A stretch of DNA of 64,000 nt, taken from positions 1 to 64,000 of the forward strand of contig JBMFVV010000004.1 in assembly GCA_049965815.1 (NCBI GenBank). The letters are read 5' to 3'. Positions within the stretch are counted from its first letter, which is position 1. Each line of letters starts with the position of its first letter. This DNA comes from GCA-001856825 sp049965815. GTDB lineage: Archaea; Thermoplasmatota; Thermoplasmata; Thermoplasmatales; GCA-001856825. Both the position numbers and the translations under genes were made by a program. The notes under the pieces are model-generated. The model made no database searches. It saw nothing but the letters and a program-made list of their open reading frames with translations, and had not been told where the DNA came from. Below, piece after piece: positions 1-8,839 of the stretch.

Positions 1-538
1 CCTCCTTGCCATTCCTCGGTTTTGAGTCCAGTGAGTCTCCGGTGAAATAAGTATCAGTTACGTCCACTATGACGCTCCTCTTCTCCTTCTCTATTGATAT
101 GAAAAGTTTAGAGAGGCTCTCCTCCACCCCCTCAAAATCTATCTCCTCAAGATCGGAGAGCGACGCATAGAGATCCTCCGTGTTCACCTCCTCCAATTCC
201 AGGAATCTCTGTATATCCGTTCCCTGGAGGTACTCCTCCATCCTGTTTATTGACGGACGATCCAGAAGCTGCGAATACACGAGAACAAGGGAATTCTTCG
301 GGATCATACCATTTATGCCAAGCTTCATCGAAATCCTGTGGACGACCTCTACGTCCATGGACCTGCGCACCTCCATGACCCTGACGTCGTTGGTAACTAC
401 CCTTCTTACAACCCTGCTCTTCATGTTCTTCCCTATGTACCTGATGAACTGCTGCTTCACCTTACCGTCCACTCTCACGCTCCTGACTTCCGCAAGGTAA
501 GTGCCATATTTTGTTTTGATCTTCCTTATGAATGTCGT
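1..538 (-). CDS. IS1634-like transposase, N-terminal part, start codon lost
   Basis: The minus strand is open from the window edge to about 568. It translates to a protein beginning TTFIRKIKTKYGTY, with a basic N-terminal region (VDGKVKQQFIRYIGKN) and, near the edge, IVDVTDTYFTGDS. That last stretch resembles the first catalytic Asp region of DDE transposases of the IS4/IS1634 group. The N-terminus parallels the intact transposase at 15340-16845 (MTYIRRQVKNG). At the equivalent of its ATG this copy has ACG (536-538), and no ATG, GTG or TTG lies between that codon and the upstream in-frame stop. The start therefore appears mutated or non-canonical. The C-terminal part lies outside the window, so whether the rest is intact is unknown. 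Family assignment is from motif resemblance only. Confidence 0.65.
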
Positions 539-558
539 AGTGAATAAGTAATCACTAC
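537..558. repeat. Inverted repeat at the transposase start
   Basis: GTAGTGA (537-543) and TCACTAC (552-558) form a perfect 7-bp inverted repeat with an 8-nt spacer. It ends directly at the lost start codon of the minus-strand transposase. The intact transposase at 15340 has a comparable GTAGT...ACTAC repeat immediately before its ATG. It may be an operator or a hairpin that limits transposase expression; this role is inference. Confidence 0.35.
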
Positions 559-717
559 ATACTATTTACATGTTTCTGTAGGTATAGAAAAATAGCCAAT
601 AATTTAAGTAGTGTATAAAACATAGTTAAAATTCAGGTAATAAGCAGAGAAAGTAGAAGGGGGAAGCTAAAAGCAAATTTTAACAGCCGTCACATAACAG
701 GAAAATTATAGATATTC

Positions 718-2058
718 ATGTTTTCTGCTCCTCCAATGAAGGGCGAAAGGCCAGAAAATATACATGTGAGTGCTCTGACCATATCTTCAGATAGAAGCGA
801 CTCTGGCAAAACAACAATTAGTCTAGGTCTGATGAATGCGCTTTCTAAGTCTTTGAAAGTATCTCCATTCAAGGCTGGCCCAGATTTCATCGACCCTATG
901 TACCATAAAATAGCCAGTGGTAGAGATTCTGTAAATCTAGATCTCTGGTTAATGGGCAGGGAGGGTGTCAAAAGATCGTTTGATAAATATTCAGCTAACA
1001 CAAATGTATCAATCATAGAAGGGGTGATGGGGTTCTATGATGGTATGAACGGTAGATACAGCACGTGGGAACTTTCCCAGATTCTGAATACTCCAGTAAT
1101 TCTTGTTATAGATTGTTCAAAAAATTCCACAACCTCATCTGCAGTTGTAACCGGTCTAAAGAAGTTCAAAAGGAACAATATTAAGGGAGTAATTTTTAAC
1201 AATGTTGCTTCTGACAACCATTACAGGGACTGTACTAGGAACCTTCCCGAAGGTGTGGTTCCCTTAGGGTGGATACCGCACGATAGTAGTCTTGCCATCG
1301 GTTCCCGTCATTTAGGACTATTAACCCCTGATGGAAAGACTGAAGAATTTGTGAAAGCAGCCGGCCAAATAGTCTCAGAAAGGATAGACATAGATAAGAT
1401 ACTCAATATCACGAATATGGAAATTCCAAAGGAAAATATCGATAGAAAAAGGTCAAAGAAATCGGGGAAGGCTGCTATAGCTCTCGATAATGCTTTCCTA
1501 TTCTACTATACAGAGAACATTGAGTATCTGCGGGGAATGTTTGACCTAGAATTCTTCAGTCCTCTCAACGACGGTATCGTGAATGATCCTTCCTTTATAT
1601 ATTTAGGAGGAGGGTATCCAGAAATATTTGCTAATAAATTGGAAGGAAGCAAGAGAACAAGGAATTGGATCAGGAAGGAAGCAGATAAAGGTACTCCAAT
1701 ATTGGGGGAGTGCGGAGGGTTGATGTACCTGTCGTCGGGCTTGAAAACGGATAAGGACCACAGCATGGTTGGAATTTTTGACGTAGACATTTCAATGTCG
1801 TCTAAATTGACCATAGGGTACACCGAATTGAAAGCAAGGCAAACTACCCTGGTTTCGAACTCAGGATCAAAAATTAAAGGACATGAGTTTCACCAGTCAA
1901 AAGTAGACGATATCAACGAAAAAAGAGTATTTACCAACCTGAGAGGAAAGGGACTTGGCGATGGGAGCGACGGGGTATACTATAACAATGTACTAGCGCT
2001 ATATTCACACATTATGTTCCCAGGACTAGGTAAATTCGTGGCACAAACTAATATTTGA
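718..2058 (+). CDS. cbiA: Cobyrinate a,c-diamide synthase (CbiA/CobB family)
   Basis: This 446-residue protein matches the ATP-dependent glutamine amidotransferases that amidate the a and c carboxylates of cobyrinic acid in cobalamin synthesis. An N-terminal dethiobiotin-synthetase-like ATPase domain carries the P-loop variant SDRSDSGKTT (about residues 24-33), then KAGPDFIDP and EGVMGFYDG. The C-terminal class I glutaminase domain has the nucleophile Cys in GECGGLMY (about 332) and a His in GHEFHQSK (about 388). Length is normal for the family. The start at 718 is the first ATG of the frame; 736 is an alternative. It stands alone but lies 400 bp upstream of a BtuFCD-like importer on the same strand, which supports a cobalamin role. 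The related nickel-sirohydrochlorin enzyme CfbB is a less likely alternative, because that pathway belongs to methanogens. Confidence 0.85.
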   Translation: MFSAPPMKGERPENIHVSALTISSDRSDSGKTTISLGLMNALSKSLKVSPFKAGPDFIDPMYHKIASGRDSVNLDLWLMGREGVKRSFDKYSANTNVSIIEGVMGFYDGMNGRYSTWELSQILNTPVILVIDCSKNSTTSSAVVTGLKKFKRNNIKGVIFNNVASDNHYRDCTRNLPEGVVPLGWIPHDSSLAIGSRHLGLLTPDGKTEEFVKAAGQIVSERIDIDKILNITNMEIPKENIDRKRSKKSGKAAIALDNAFLFYYTENIEYLRGMFDLEFFSPLNDGIVNDPSFIYLGGGYPEIFANKLEGSKRTRNWIRKEADKGTPILGECGGLMYLSSGLKTDKDHSMVGIFDVDISMSSKLTIGYTELKARQTTLVSNSGSKIKGHEFHQSKVDDINEKRVFTNLRGKGLGDGSDGVYYNNVLALYSHIMFPGLGKFVAQTNI

Positions 2059-2419
2059 AATAACAACGAACAGTTAAGATGGCTGCAATAGGTCTCTGAT
2101 CCGCTTAGTTTTCATTAAATATCCTACCTTTGCCTTTTTAGAAAATATTAATCGTATTCCTTTATGATAAACGACCTTGCACACAATGCTCATAAGGATT
2201 AATGGCTCATTCAGGGTAACAAAATATAGTTGGCTATGATCATCATCAAAGCAGGTTCTGAAGGGGCTACCTAAACGGCAAAAAACATTTAGAAGGTAGA
2301 CAACACCACAATATAAGACTCATTCGCAGAATAAGAATTTTGAGGGGTTCTAAGAAATTTATTTTCAAACTTTTGAAATGAAGGAAGTAGCAGGTTACGT
2401 TATTTACGTTACATTTTTC
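2059..2419. other. Intergenic region between cbiA and btuF, no gene seen
   Basis: About 360 AT-rich bases hold no convincing ORF. A weak interrupted inverted repeat is visible: ATTAAT (2147-2152) plus CCTTTATGA (2159-2167) against TCATAAGGATTAAT (2190-2203). A tandem TTACGTTATTTACGTTA lies near 2395-2411, just upstream of the btuF promoter palindrome. I saw no cobalamin riboswitch consensus box by eye. Confidence 0.5.
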
Positions 2420-2449
2420 AAATAAACTTTAAATAATTCAAGTTTATTT
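2420..2449 (+). promoter_or_regulatory. Palindromic operator over the btuF TATA box
   Basis: AAATAAACTT (2420-2429) and AAGTTTATTT (2440-2449) are perfect inverted repeats around a 10-nt spacer, TAAATAATTC. The archaeal TATA-like CTTTAAATA spans the left half and spacer, about 35-40 nt before the btuF ATG at 2467. AGAGGA just before the ATG can serve as ribosome binding site. A repressor bound here would block TBP, so the site suggests regulation of the importer. The regulator is unknown. Confidence 0.55.
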
Positions 2450-2466
2450 TACCTAGAGGAAGCTAC

Positions 2467-3462
2467 ATGAATAATCACTTGAAAATCGTAATTGCAGTGG
2501 TTGTTGTCTTGGCAGTTGTGGCAGGCGGGTTTGTTATTTACCACGAAGATGCCACAGGTAAGGCAAAAGGCGAGATCATTACAATAACTACGGGAGACAA
2601 CATTCCGCATAAGCTTACAAGGATCGTGTCGCTGGACCCAGCAGCTACTGCCACTCTCTATGCACTCGGAGCTTATAATGACCTTGTGGGAGGCAACTCA
2701 TATGATTTCTATCCACCAAATGAAAATTTACCGAACGTAACAGATTACCCAAGTATGGACCTAGAACAGATTTTTAATCTGTCTGCAGACGCTGTGATAT
2801 CATTCAGCAACTACTCTGGAGCACAGATTTCTCAGCTTCTTAACAGCGGGATAAACTATGTATTCTTGAGTTCTGACGCTGGAGTAAATTTTAGCGTTAT
2901 TGAAAAGCAGAACACCCTCCTTGGGGAACTAACTGGAACGGTTGCAAATGCAACATTGATAAATCAATGGATGAACGCCTCCTTATCTACCCTGCACGCA
3001 GATGCTATAAGTTACGACCAATCTGAATACAACGGTACCCCGCTTAGAGGGTTCTACTATCTATCGTCATATGGGGGTTACTGGACTGCGGGGAATAATA
3101 CATTCGTAAATTCTTACTTCCAATATGCGGACATAATCAATATTGCAGCTCCGTATGACTCTGGCTTTTATACAATCAATCCAGAAAATATAGTTAACGA
3201 AAGTCCGCAAGTAGTCATTCTCGACGATTCTATCAATGCGAGCTCCCTAAATGCAACAGGATCACCATTTGCGTCTTCCCCTGCAGTAATGAACGGCAAA
3301 GTTTATACGACGACTTCAAATGAAAACATGTTTACGGAACCAAATTTCAGAGACATTTTTGCAATACAATGGATCATATTCATGGTATACGGTCAAAATC
3401 CCGCACTGCCTAATTTCCCGATAAACTTAACTTACAATCCCAATCCAAACGGGGTAAGCTAG
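2467..3462 (+). CDS. btuF: ABC transporter substrate-binding protein, BtuF/FecB type
   Basis: The product has 331 residues. Residues about 5-25 are one hydrophobic segment (KIVIAVVVVLAVVAGGFVIY) that anchors or exports the protein; no lipobox Cys is seen. The rest has the class III periplasmic-binding pattern: RIVSLDPAATATLYALGA, a DYPSMDLEQIFNLSADAVISF stretch around residue 98-115, a long helix, and a C-terminal FRDIFAIQW helix. The fold binds cobalamin, heme or ferric siderophores. It heads a three-gene operon with a permease 5 nt downstream and an ATPase. Vitamin B12 or cobinamide is the favoured ligand because of the neighbouring cbiA and the B12 enzymes elsewhere in the window; a siderophore cannot be excluded. 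Confidence 0.8.
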   Translation: MNNHLKIVIAVVVVLAVVAGGFVIYHEDATGKAKGEIITITTGDNIPHKLTRIVSLDPAATATLYALGAYNDLVGGNSYDFYPPNENLPNVTDYPSMDLEQIFNLSADAVISFSNYSGAQISQLLNSGINYVFLSSDAGVNFSVIEKQNTLLGELTGTVANATLINQWMNASLSTLHADAISYDQSEYNGTPLRGFYYLSSYGGYWTAGNNTFVNSYFQYADIINIAAPYDSGFYTINPENIVNESPQVVILDDSINASSLNATGSPFASSPAVMNGKVYTTTSNENMFTEPNFRDIFAIQWIIFMVYGQNPALPNFPINLTYNPNPNGVS

Positions 3463-3467
3463 AGGGT

Positions 3468-4547
3468 ATGAACGTATTAGAGAACGAGAGAGTGAAAGCC
3501 TTTATTCAAAGACGTCGAGATATGAAACACCTTTGGATAGGCTTCCTTTTTTTTCTTCTAATTATTACAATCCTCCTATCAGATTTTATAGGATCGGTTA
3601 GAATACCGATCTTGAGTTTATTAGAAATTTACGGAAGTCAGATTCCATTTCTCTCTCATTTTGTACCTCATGGCTATACCCTAGCTCAAGAGCAGATAAT
3701 AATTCAGCTTAGAGAGCCAGAGATACTAGGTGGTGTTGTGATAGGAGCTTCACTCGGGATTGGGGGAGCCGCAATACAGAGCATATTCAGAAACCCGATA
3801 ACTGAGCCTTACATAATCGGTCTCTCAAGCGGTGCGTCCTTGGGAGCGGTGGCATCAATAGTTTTAGGGTTGACAATATTTGGGATCTATACCCAACAGG
3901 TAACAGCTTTTATCTTTGGCCTTTCTGTAGTATTTATCGTATATTTCTTTGCTCTAAAAGGAGGAAAAGTACATCCAACTTATCTTCTCTTGACAGGAGT
4001 GGCAATATCTTTCTTTGTTTCGGCTTTAGTTGCTCTTCTTCTTTTTACAAATATAAATTTGCAAGGCGAAGCCTTCTTCTGGCTATTAGGATCTCTAGAG
4101 GATATAAATTGGACTGTGTTCTACCCAGTAGCGATTGTCGTCCTGGCAACATCATATGCAATCTATCTTCAACATAGGGAGCTTGATGCTATCCAGATGG
4201 GCGACATGCACGCAAGGTCAGTTGGGGTAAACGTAGAGAGGACTAAGAGAATAACTATCTTCATGGTGGCCCTTGGTGTATCCGCTTCAGTGTCAATTAG
4301 TGGTCTTATAGGGTTTGTTGGCCTAGTAATGCCTCACCTGTCAAGAATGCTTCTAGGGGGGTCAAACAAGCACGTAATTCCAGCCTCAGGAATACTTGGA
4401 GCAATATTCCTAATCTGTGCTGATGATATTGCCAGAGGGATAGTTCCAGGAGTTGTGATACCAATAGGGATAGTGACAGGTATCATCGGAGTTCCGTTCT
4501 TAATGTACTTTATGAGAAAACTTACTGGAGGAAGGTATGAAGGTTGA
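3468..4547 (+). CDS. btuC: ABC transporter permease, BtuC/FecCD family
   Basis: This 359-residue protein is very hydrophobic, with about ten predicted membrane helices. It has FecCD/BtuC signatures: LREPEILGGVVIGASLGIGG, then IQSIFRNPITEPYIIGLSSGAS (residues about 100-122), and SISGLIGFVGLVMPHLSR near residue 280. The last is the cytoplasmic coupling region that touches the ATPase. Length is slightly above the usual 330 because of a charged N-terminal extension before the first helix. It follows btuF by 5 nt and overlaps btuD by 11 nt, so the three are translated as one operon. It forms the membrane channel for cobalamin or a metal chelate. Confidence 0.88.
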   Translation: MNVLENERVKAFIQRRRDMKHLWIGFLFFLLIITILLSDFIGSVRIPILSLLEIYGSQIPFLSHFVPHGYTLAQEQIIIQLREPEILGGVVIGASLGIGGAAIQSIFRNPITEPYIIGLSSGASLGAVASIVLGLTIFGIYTQQVTAFIFGLSVVFIVYFFALKGGKVHPTYLLLTGVAISFFVSALVALLLFTNINLQGEAFFWLLGSLEDINWTVFYPVAIVVLATSYAIYLQHRELDAIQMGDMHARSVGVNVERTKRITIFMVALGVSASVSISGLIGFVGLVMPHLSRMLLGGSNKHVIPASGILGAIFLICADDIARGIVPGVVIPIGIVTGIIGVPFLMYFMRKLTGGRYEG

Positions 4548-5280
4548 AATTGAAAACGTGACGTTCCAGGTGCCTTCATTCAGGCTTGGTCCTTTAGATT
4601 TTTCAGTTGAAGATGGCACTATAACAGCAATAATAGGTAAAAATGGTTCAGGAAAATCTACCACGTTGAAACTCATTCACGGAGACCTTAAGCCGAATAC
4701 AGGAACTATACTTATTGATAAGTCTAAGGTATCATCACTTACAAGTCTGCAGCTTGCAGAAAAGACATCATTTGTATGGCAGGAAATTTATAGCCCTATG
4801 AGTTTTTCTGTGAGGGATGTGATGAACGTATCTGGTTACAAAAGAGGCATTGATGAAAACAGGATGGAAGCAGCCCTAGATAAGGTTGGACTTGCAGCTT
4901 TCATCGACAGAGACTTCTCTGTTCTAAGTGGAGGAGAAAGAAGGCTAGTGACACTTGCCGCAGCAATTTATCAAGACTCGGAAATCATGATCATGGATGA
5001 ACCGACGAATTTCTTAGATATAGACAATCAGATTCTCATTTACAATCTTATGAAGACCTTGAGGGAAGAAGGGAAAACAATCATCATGACTATGCACGAT
5101 CTAGATGCAGTTCATAACCTTGCAGATTCGGTGCTCATACTGAGAGACGGGAAAAAGGTGGCTTGGGGTGATACGGATTCAACGCTGACGCTAGAAAATC
5201 TCAATAAAGCATTCAATGTCTCATTTCACACTTACGATACTGTTAATGGAAGTGCCTTTATTGGTTCTTATAATGGGTGA
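4537..5280 (+). CDS. btuD: ABC transporter ATP-binding protein, BtuD/FecE type
   Basis: This 247-residue ABC ATPase has all core motifs: Walker A GKNGSGKST (about residues 36-44), Q-loop in FVWQE, signature LSGGERR, Walker B IMIMDEPT, D-loop and H-loop in MTMHD. It powers the BtuF-BtuC importer. The start overlaps the end of btuC by 11 nt, with a GGAGGAAGGT ribosome-binding stretch just before the ATG. It ends the operon; the next genes converge from the other strand after about 165 bp. Confidence 0.9.
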   Translation: MKVEIENVTFQVPSFRLGPLDFSVEDGTITAIIGKNGSGKSTTLKLIHGDLKPNTGTILIDKSKVSSLTSLQLAEKTSFVWQEIYSPMSFSVRDVMNVSGYKRGIDENRMEAALDKVGLAAFIDRDFSVLSGGERRLVTLAAAIYQDSEIMIMDEPTNFLDIDNQILIYNLMKTLREEGKTIIMTMHDLDAVHNLADSVLILRDGKKVAWGDTDSTLTLENLNKAFNVSFHTYDTVNGSAFIGSYNG

Positions 5281-5445
5281 ACTGACCTCCTAAAGATCCA
5301 TTTATAGAGGCGTCTCTGTTCCTATTGATATAACGTTAAGGTTATGCGAAGCACCTATCAAATGCACCAAAGTGAAAAATCAATGAAAAGTTCGAAGATA
5401 TATTTGAAAAATTATCCAGATGATAATAGAATTTATTGGTTACCC

Positions 5446-6312
5446 TCAGTCCAGAGTAAGACCGGATGACGAAATCTTTGTCTTTATGGGATCTCCATAT
5501 TTTCTAAGAATATCAAGAGTATCTTGATCGTAGAGTGCAATTATGCTATCTCCAATTAGTGAAACTGAGACATATTTTCCAGTAAGGTCGTTTAAAATCT
5601 TCTCTGCCTTCTGTGAAACTAGTCCTGAATCAAACGCAAATTTACGCCCAATGACAAAGGCATTCTTCAGCGTCGGTCTCTTCATAAATGCCTTGAAAGC
5701 TTTCTTTCCATTGGTCACGATCTCTTCCAGGCTAGAAGGGGATTTTATGATTTCTCCAGTCGGGGTCTTCTTTTTGTATGGAAGTATGATGAGCTCTGTA
5801 GGTCCCTCCAGTATCTTTTCAGTAATGGAATATGGGAAACTTCCCCCTTTCAGCCGTACATGAAATCCACCCATCATCTGGGACTGGACATCCCCCAGAC
5901 CGGTTCCTCGCTCAAGCTCAATTCTATGGGCCATCTCGTATATTTCTCCACTCATGGCGTCGTCGCCAATAATTGCTGCAGCAGTTGTGATAGCTGCCCC
6001 CGCACTCAATCCAAATCCACTTGAAGGTGGAAGGTCAGAATAAGAAAATATCCTCCCTTTGAAATTTAACAGTTTTGCGACTTCTTCCTGTACTGAGTTA
6101 TCAATGGGTATTCCGTTGAATCTTATGTCCATTGAATCGGAGCGTTCAACCCGTGTCGTGATTCCTGTCTCAATACATATAGCCACACCTTTTGATCCTT
6201 TCCTCAACACGTTCAGTTCCTTATTTGGAACAAAGAATAGGGTTGCGCTTCCTGGAGAAAACGCTTTATGGGAGTAAATCGAGGATTCTCCCTGCAACTT
6301 CAAGCTTGTCAC
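5446..6312 (-). CDS. Pantoate kinase (GHMP kinase family)
   Basis: The 288-residue protein has the GHMP kinase layout: KAFSPGSATLFF at the N-terminus and the glycine-rich ATP motif LPPSSGFGLSAGAA near residue 100, followed by RIELERGTGLGDV. Archaeal pantoate kinase converts pantoate to 4-phosphopantoate on the archaeal route to coenzyme A. It lies just downstream of, and overlaps by up to 47 nt, the coaBC gene of the same pathway, which supports the assignment. The listed start is a GTG; a TTG at 6303 is preceded by GGTGA with a 5-nt spacing and may be the true start. Another GHMP kinase is possible on motifs alone, but context makes pantoate kinase most likely. Confidence 0.82.
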   Translation of the reverse strand: MTSLKLQGESSIYSHKAFSPGSATLFFVPNKELNVLRKGSKGVAICIETGITTRVERSDSMDIRFNGIPIDNSVQEEVAKLLNFKGRIFSYSDLPPSSGFGLSAGAAITTAAAIIGDDAMSGEIYEMAHRIELERGTGLGDVQSQMMGGFHVRLKGGSFPYSITEKILEGPTELIILPYKKKTPTGEIIKSPSSLEEIVTNGKKAFKAFMKRPTLKNAFVIGRKFAFDSGLVSQKAEKILNDLTGKYVSVSLIGDSIIALYDQDTLDILRKYGDPIKTKISSSGLTLD

Positions 6313-7435
6313 CTTCCATTTCTACTTCTTTCTTCCCAGTTATTGCAACCACTTTTGTATACCCCATCTTTACGTCCTTCAGATCGTTTGCTATTATCAT
6401 ATTTAGAGAATATTCAGACATCCTCTTTCTTGCTCTAGCGACAAGATCTTTCTTAGAAATACCATATTCAGCCTTGAAACCAACTATAACTCCTTTGTAC
6501 TTCTCTCTCAGAAGCTTTAGGAACTTTGGTGTTGGTTTTAGTGTTATCGAAAATGGCTTGTCGGTGGCTATCTTCCCTTCTATTTTGTTAGTTGTGAAGT
6601 CAGATAGCGCTGCAGGTACGATTACTGCATCACTTTTCTTTATCGAATCTATCTTTGACAGGAGGGATGCAAGATTTGTAAATTTCTCATACTTAAGGAA
6701 GGTCGGTATTTCTACGCTTACATTTCCAAGGACCAGCTTCACATCGGCTCCAAGATAGTAAGCCATGGTTGCAATGTCAATGGACGTTTCACCAGTTGAA
6801 TTATTGGATATCACTCTCACATCATCGATATTTTCATAGCTAGAGCCTCCAATAATCGAGATCTTTTTCCCTTTAAGCTCAGAATGCAGTACCCTGATGA
6901 CCTCCGCAGCGATTGATCGGTAATCGGCTATTTTTGCCTTTTCCTCTTCAATTTGAGGGTCTAGTAAGGCGACCCCATACGACTTTAGAACTTCAATGTT
7001 CTTTCGAATTATCGGGTTTGTGTACATATTTATATGCATTGCAGGAACGACTACTACTGGGATTTTCCCAATTGCGTTGGAAAAAACTGAAGTAACAGTG
7101 GAATCGTCTATTCCAAGGGATATCTTTGAAATTGTGTTGGCAGTAGCGGGTGCAATCAAAAAAAGATCGGAGTCCTCAACTAGTCTAACATGTTCAATAG
7201 CCCCAGTGAGTTCTTCAACAACCTTGTTTCCCGAAGCGTATTCAAGGCTGTACGGATGAATAATCCTCTTTGCAGATTCCGTAATGACTGGAAATACCTC
7301 AGCTCCATGGCGTCTAAGTTCGTGAATTAGACGTACGGATTCGACTGCTGAGATTGAGCCAGTGACGCCCAGAATAATCTTCCTATCTTTCAGCAGCGAA
7401 GTTTTTAGATTGAACTCCACTCTATTTTTTGGCAC
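6266..7435 (-). CDS. coaBC: Phosphopantothenoylcysteine decarboxylase / phosphopantothenate-cysteine ligase
   Basis: This is a 389-residue bifunctional CoaBC enzyme. The flavoprotein decarboxylase half starts KIILGVTGSISAVESVRLI and contains the active-site His region AIEHVRLVEDSDLFLIAPATAN and the PAMH motif (PAMHINMY, near residue 146). The C-terminal CoaB half begins about residue 190 with ISIIGGSSYENIDDVRVISNNSTG, the nucleotide and phosphopantothenate binding region. A charged N-terminal extension of about 18 residues precedes the first strand, and the start is GTG. It is transcribed divergently from cysS and forms an operon with the pantoate kinase gene. Together they make 4'-phosphopantetheine for CoA. 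Confidence 0.9.
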   Translation of the reverse strand: MPKNRVEFNLKTSLLKDRKIILGVTGSISAVESVRLIHELRRHGAEVFPVITESAKRIIHPYSLEYASGNKVVEELTGAIEHVRLVEDSDLFLIAPATANTISKISLGIDDSTVTSVFSNAIGKIPVVVVPAMHINMYTNPIIRKNIEVLKSYGVALLDPQIEEEKAKIADYRSIAAEVIRVLHSELKGKKISIIGGSSYENIDDVRVISNNSTGETSIDIATMAYYLGADVKLVLGNVSVEIPTFLKYEKFTNLASLLSKIDSIKKSDAVIVPAALSDFTTNKIEGKIATDKPFSITLKPTPKFLKLLREKYKGVIVGFKAEYGISKKDLVARARKRMSEYSLNMIIANDLKDVKMGYTKVVAITGKKEVEMEGDKLEVAGRILDLLP

Positions 7436-7489
7436 TTGACTACATATTATTTACGATAAAAAATTTAATGATGTTCCTCCTCTCCAACT

Positions 7490-8839
7490 ATGGAAGTTAA
7501 GGATACCCTCTCCGCCACTATGAAAACTGTGGAAACTAGGGAAGGAAGAAGGTTGAACATGTTTGTCTGCGGACCCACGGTGCAGGATAAACCTCACATG
7601 GGTCACGCTAGGACTTACATTTTCTACGATGTACTTGCCAGATATCTGAAGTACCGAGGTGTAAGATTGTTCTATCTTATGAATATCACAGACATCGAGG
7701 ATCATATAATAGCGAAGATGGAGGAGACGGGGAGATCCTGGGAAGACATAACTGCAGCCTATTCTTCCGAATTCTTCGAAATAATGAGGAAACTGAAGAA
7801 CAACTCAGTGAACTACTATGCATTCGCAACAGATTACATAAAGGAGATAATCGAACAGATTTCTAAGCTGATTGAGAAAGGATATGCATACAAGATATCC
7901 GATGGTATATACTTTAGGGTAAGGAAATTCAAGGATTATGGGAATCTTTCAAAGCAAAATCTTGATGAGCTCAGGGCTGGAGCAAGGGTCGAAGTAAAGG
8001 AAGAAAAAGAGGATCCGCTTGACTTTGCACTATGGAAAATGAAAAAAGTGGGGGAACCTTCGTGGCCTAGTCCCTGGGGAGATGGAAGGCCGGGATGGCA
8101 CATCGAAGATACGGCAATAACAGAATCGATATTCGGCCCGCAGTACGATATCCACGGAGGGGCAAAGGATCTAATTTTCCCACACCACGAGTCTGAAATA
8201 GCCCAGATGGAAGCTATCTCTGGGAAAAAACCGATCGTCAAGTACTGGGTCCATACTGGACACCTCAATGTGGATGATATCAAGATGAGCAAGAGTCTCA
8301 AGAATTTTGTTACAGTGGAAGATGCGCTCAGAAGCTACTGGCCAGAGGCAATAAGAATATTAATGCTTTCCATGAAGTACAGTGCGGCAGTAAACTTTGA
8401 GGAGAAGGCCGCTATGGATGCTCAAGGAAATGCAGAAAAGATTTCCATACTTTATCATAGAGTTAGTGGCGTACCGGAATTAAAGAGCAACAGGGCAATG
8501 GAGATAACTGGAAGGATCTTTGCTCCGCTCGAAAACGATATGAATACTCCAGAGACCATTCGGGAAATAATTAGCTTCGTCAAGGATTCTCTCGCCAAGA
8601 ACAGAATGACAGATGAGGAAAGGGGAGAAATTCTGTACGTCCTTGGTCAGGTAGAAGCAGTCACAGGTATAGTGCATACGATGCCTCTCCCCGAGAAATC
8701 AATAGACATTATACTGAACATGAGAAATGAGTCTAGAAAGAAGGGGGACTACAAGTCTGCAGACATGATCAGGGATACCCTTAAATCTCTTGGAATTCAT
8801 ATAGAAGATACAGCAGAAGGGAGTTATCTATGGTGGTAA
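7490..8839 (+). CDS. cysS: Cysteinyl-tRNA synthetase
   Basis: This 449-residue class Ia synthetase charges tRNA-Cys. CGPTVQDKPHMGHAR holds the first zinc ligand Cys and the HIGH motif; KMSKS occurs as DDIKMSKSLKNF. The zinc site His and Glu are in IFPHHESEIAQ. Where bacterial enzymes have GWHIEC, this one has GWHIED, so the second zinc Cys is an Asp. The C-terminal part is a short helical anticodon-binding domain. It is the first gene of an overlapping operon: pncA starts 10 nt before the cysS stop. Presence of cysS means direct charging rather than the SepRS/SepCysS route. Confidence 0.95.
   Translation: MEVKDTLSATMKTVETREGRRLNMFVCGPTVQDKPHMGHARTYIFYDVLARYLKYRGVRLFYLMNITDIEDHIIAKMEETGRSWEDITAAYSSEFFEIMRKLKNNSVNYYAFATDYIKEIIEQISKLIEKGYAYKISDGIYFRVRKFKDYGNLSKQNLDELRAGARVEVKEEKEDPLDFALWKMKKVGEPSWPSPWGDGRPGWHIEDTAITESIFGPQYDIHGGAKDLIFPHHESEIAQMEAISGKKPIVKYWVHTGHLNVDDIKMSKSLKNFVTVEDALRSYWPEAIRILMLSMKYSAAVNFEEKAAMDAQGNAEKISILYHRVSGVPELKSNRAMEITGRIFAPLENDMNTPETIREIISFVKDSLAKNRMTDEERGEILYVLGQVEAVTGIVHTMPLPEKSIDIILNMRNESRKKGDYKSADMIRDTLKSLGIHIEDTAEGSYLWW

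Noticed and set aside
180..547. Plus-strand ORFs of 106 and 69 codons
   Set aside because: They are antisense to the transposase fragment, and their composition is not protein-like.
2059..2466. Cobalamin riboswitch upstream of the BtuFCD operon
   Set aside because: I could not find a B12-box-like conserved core; the visible signal is a palindromic DNA site over the TATA box instead.
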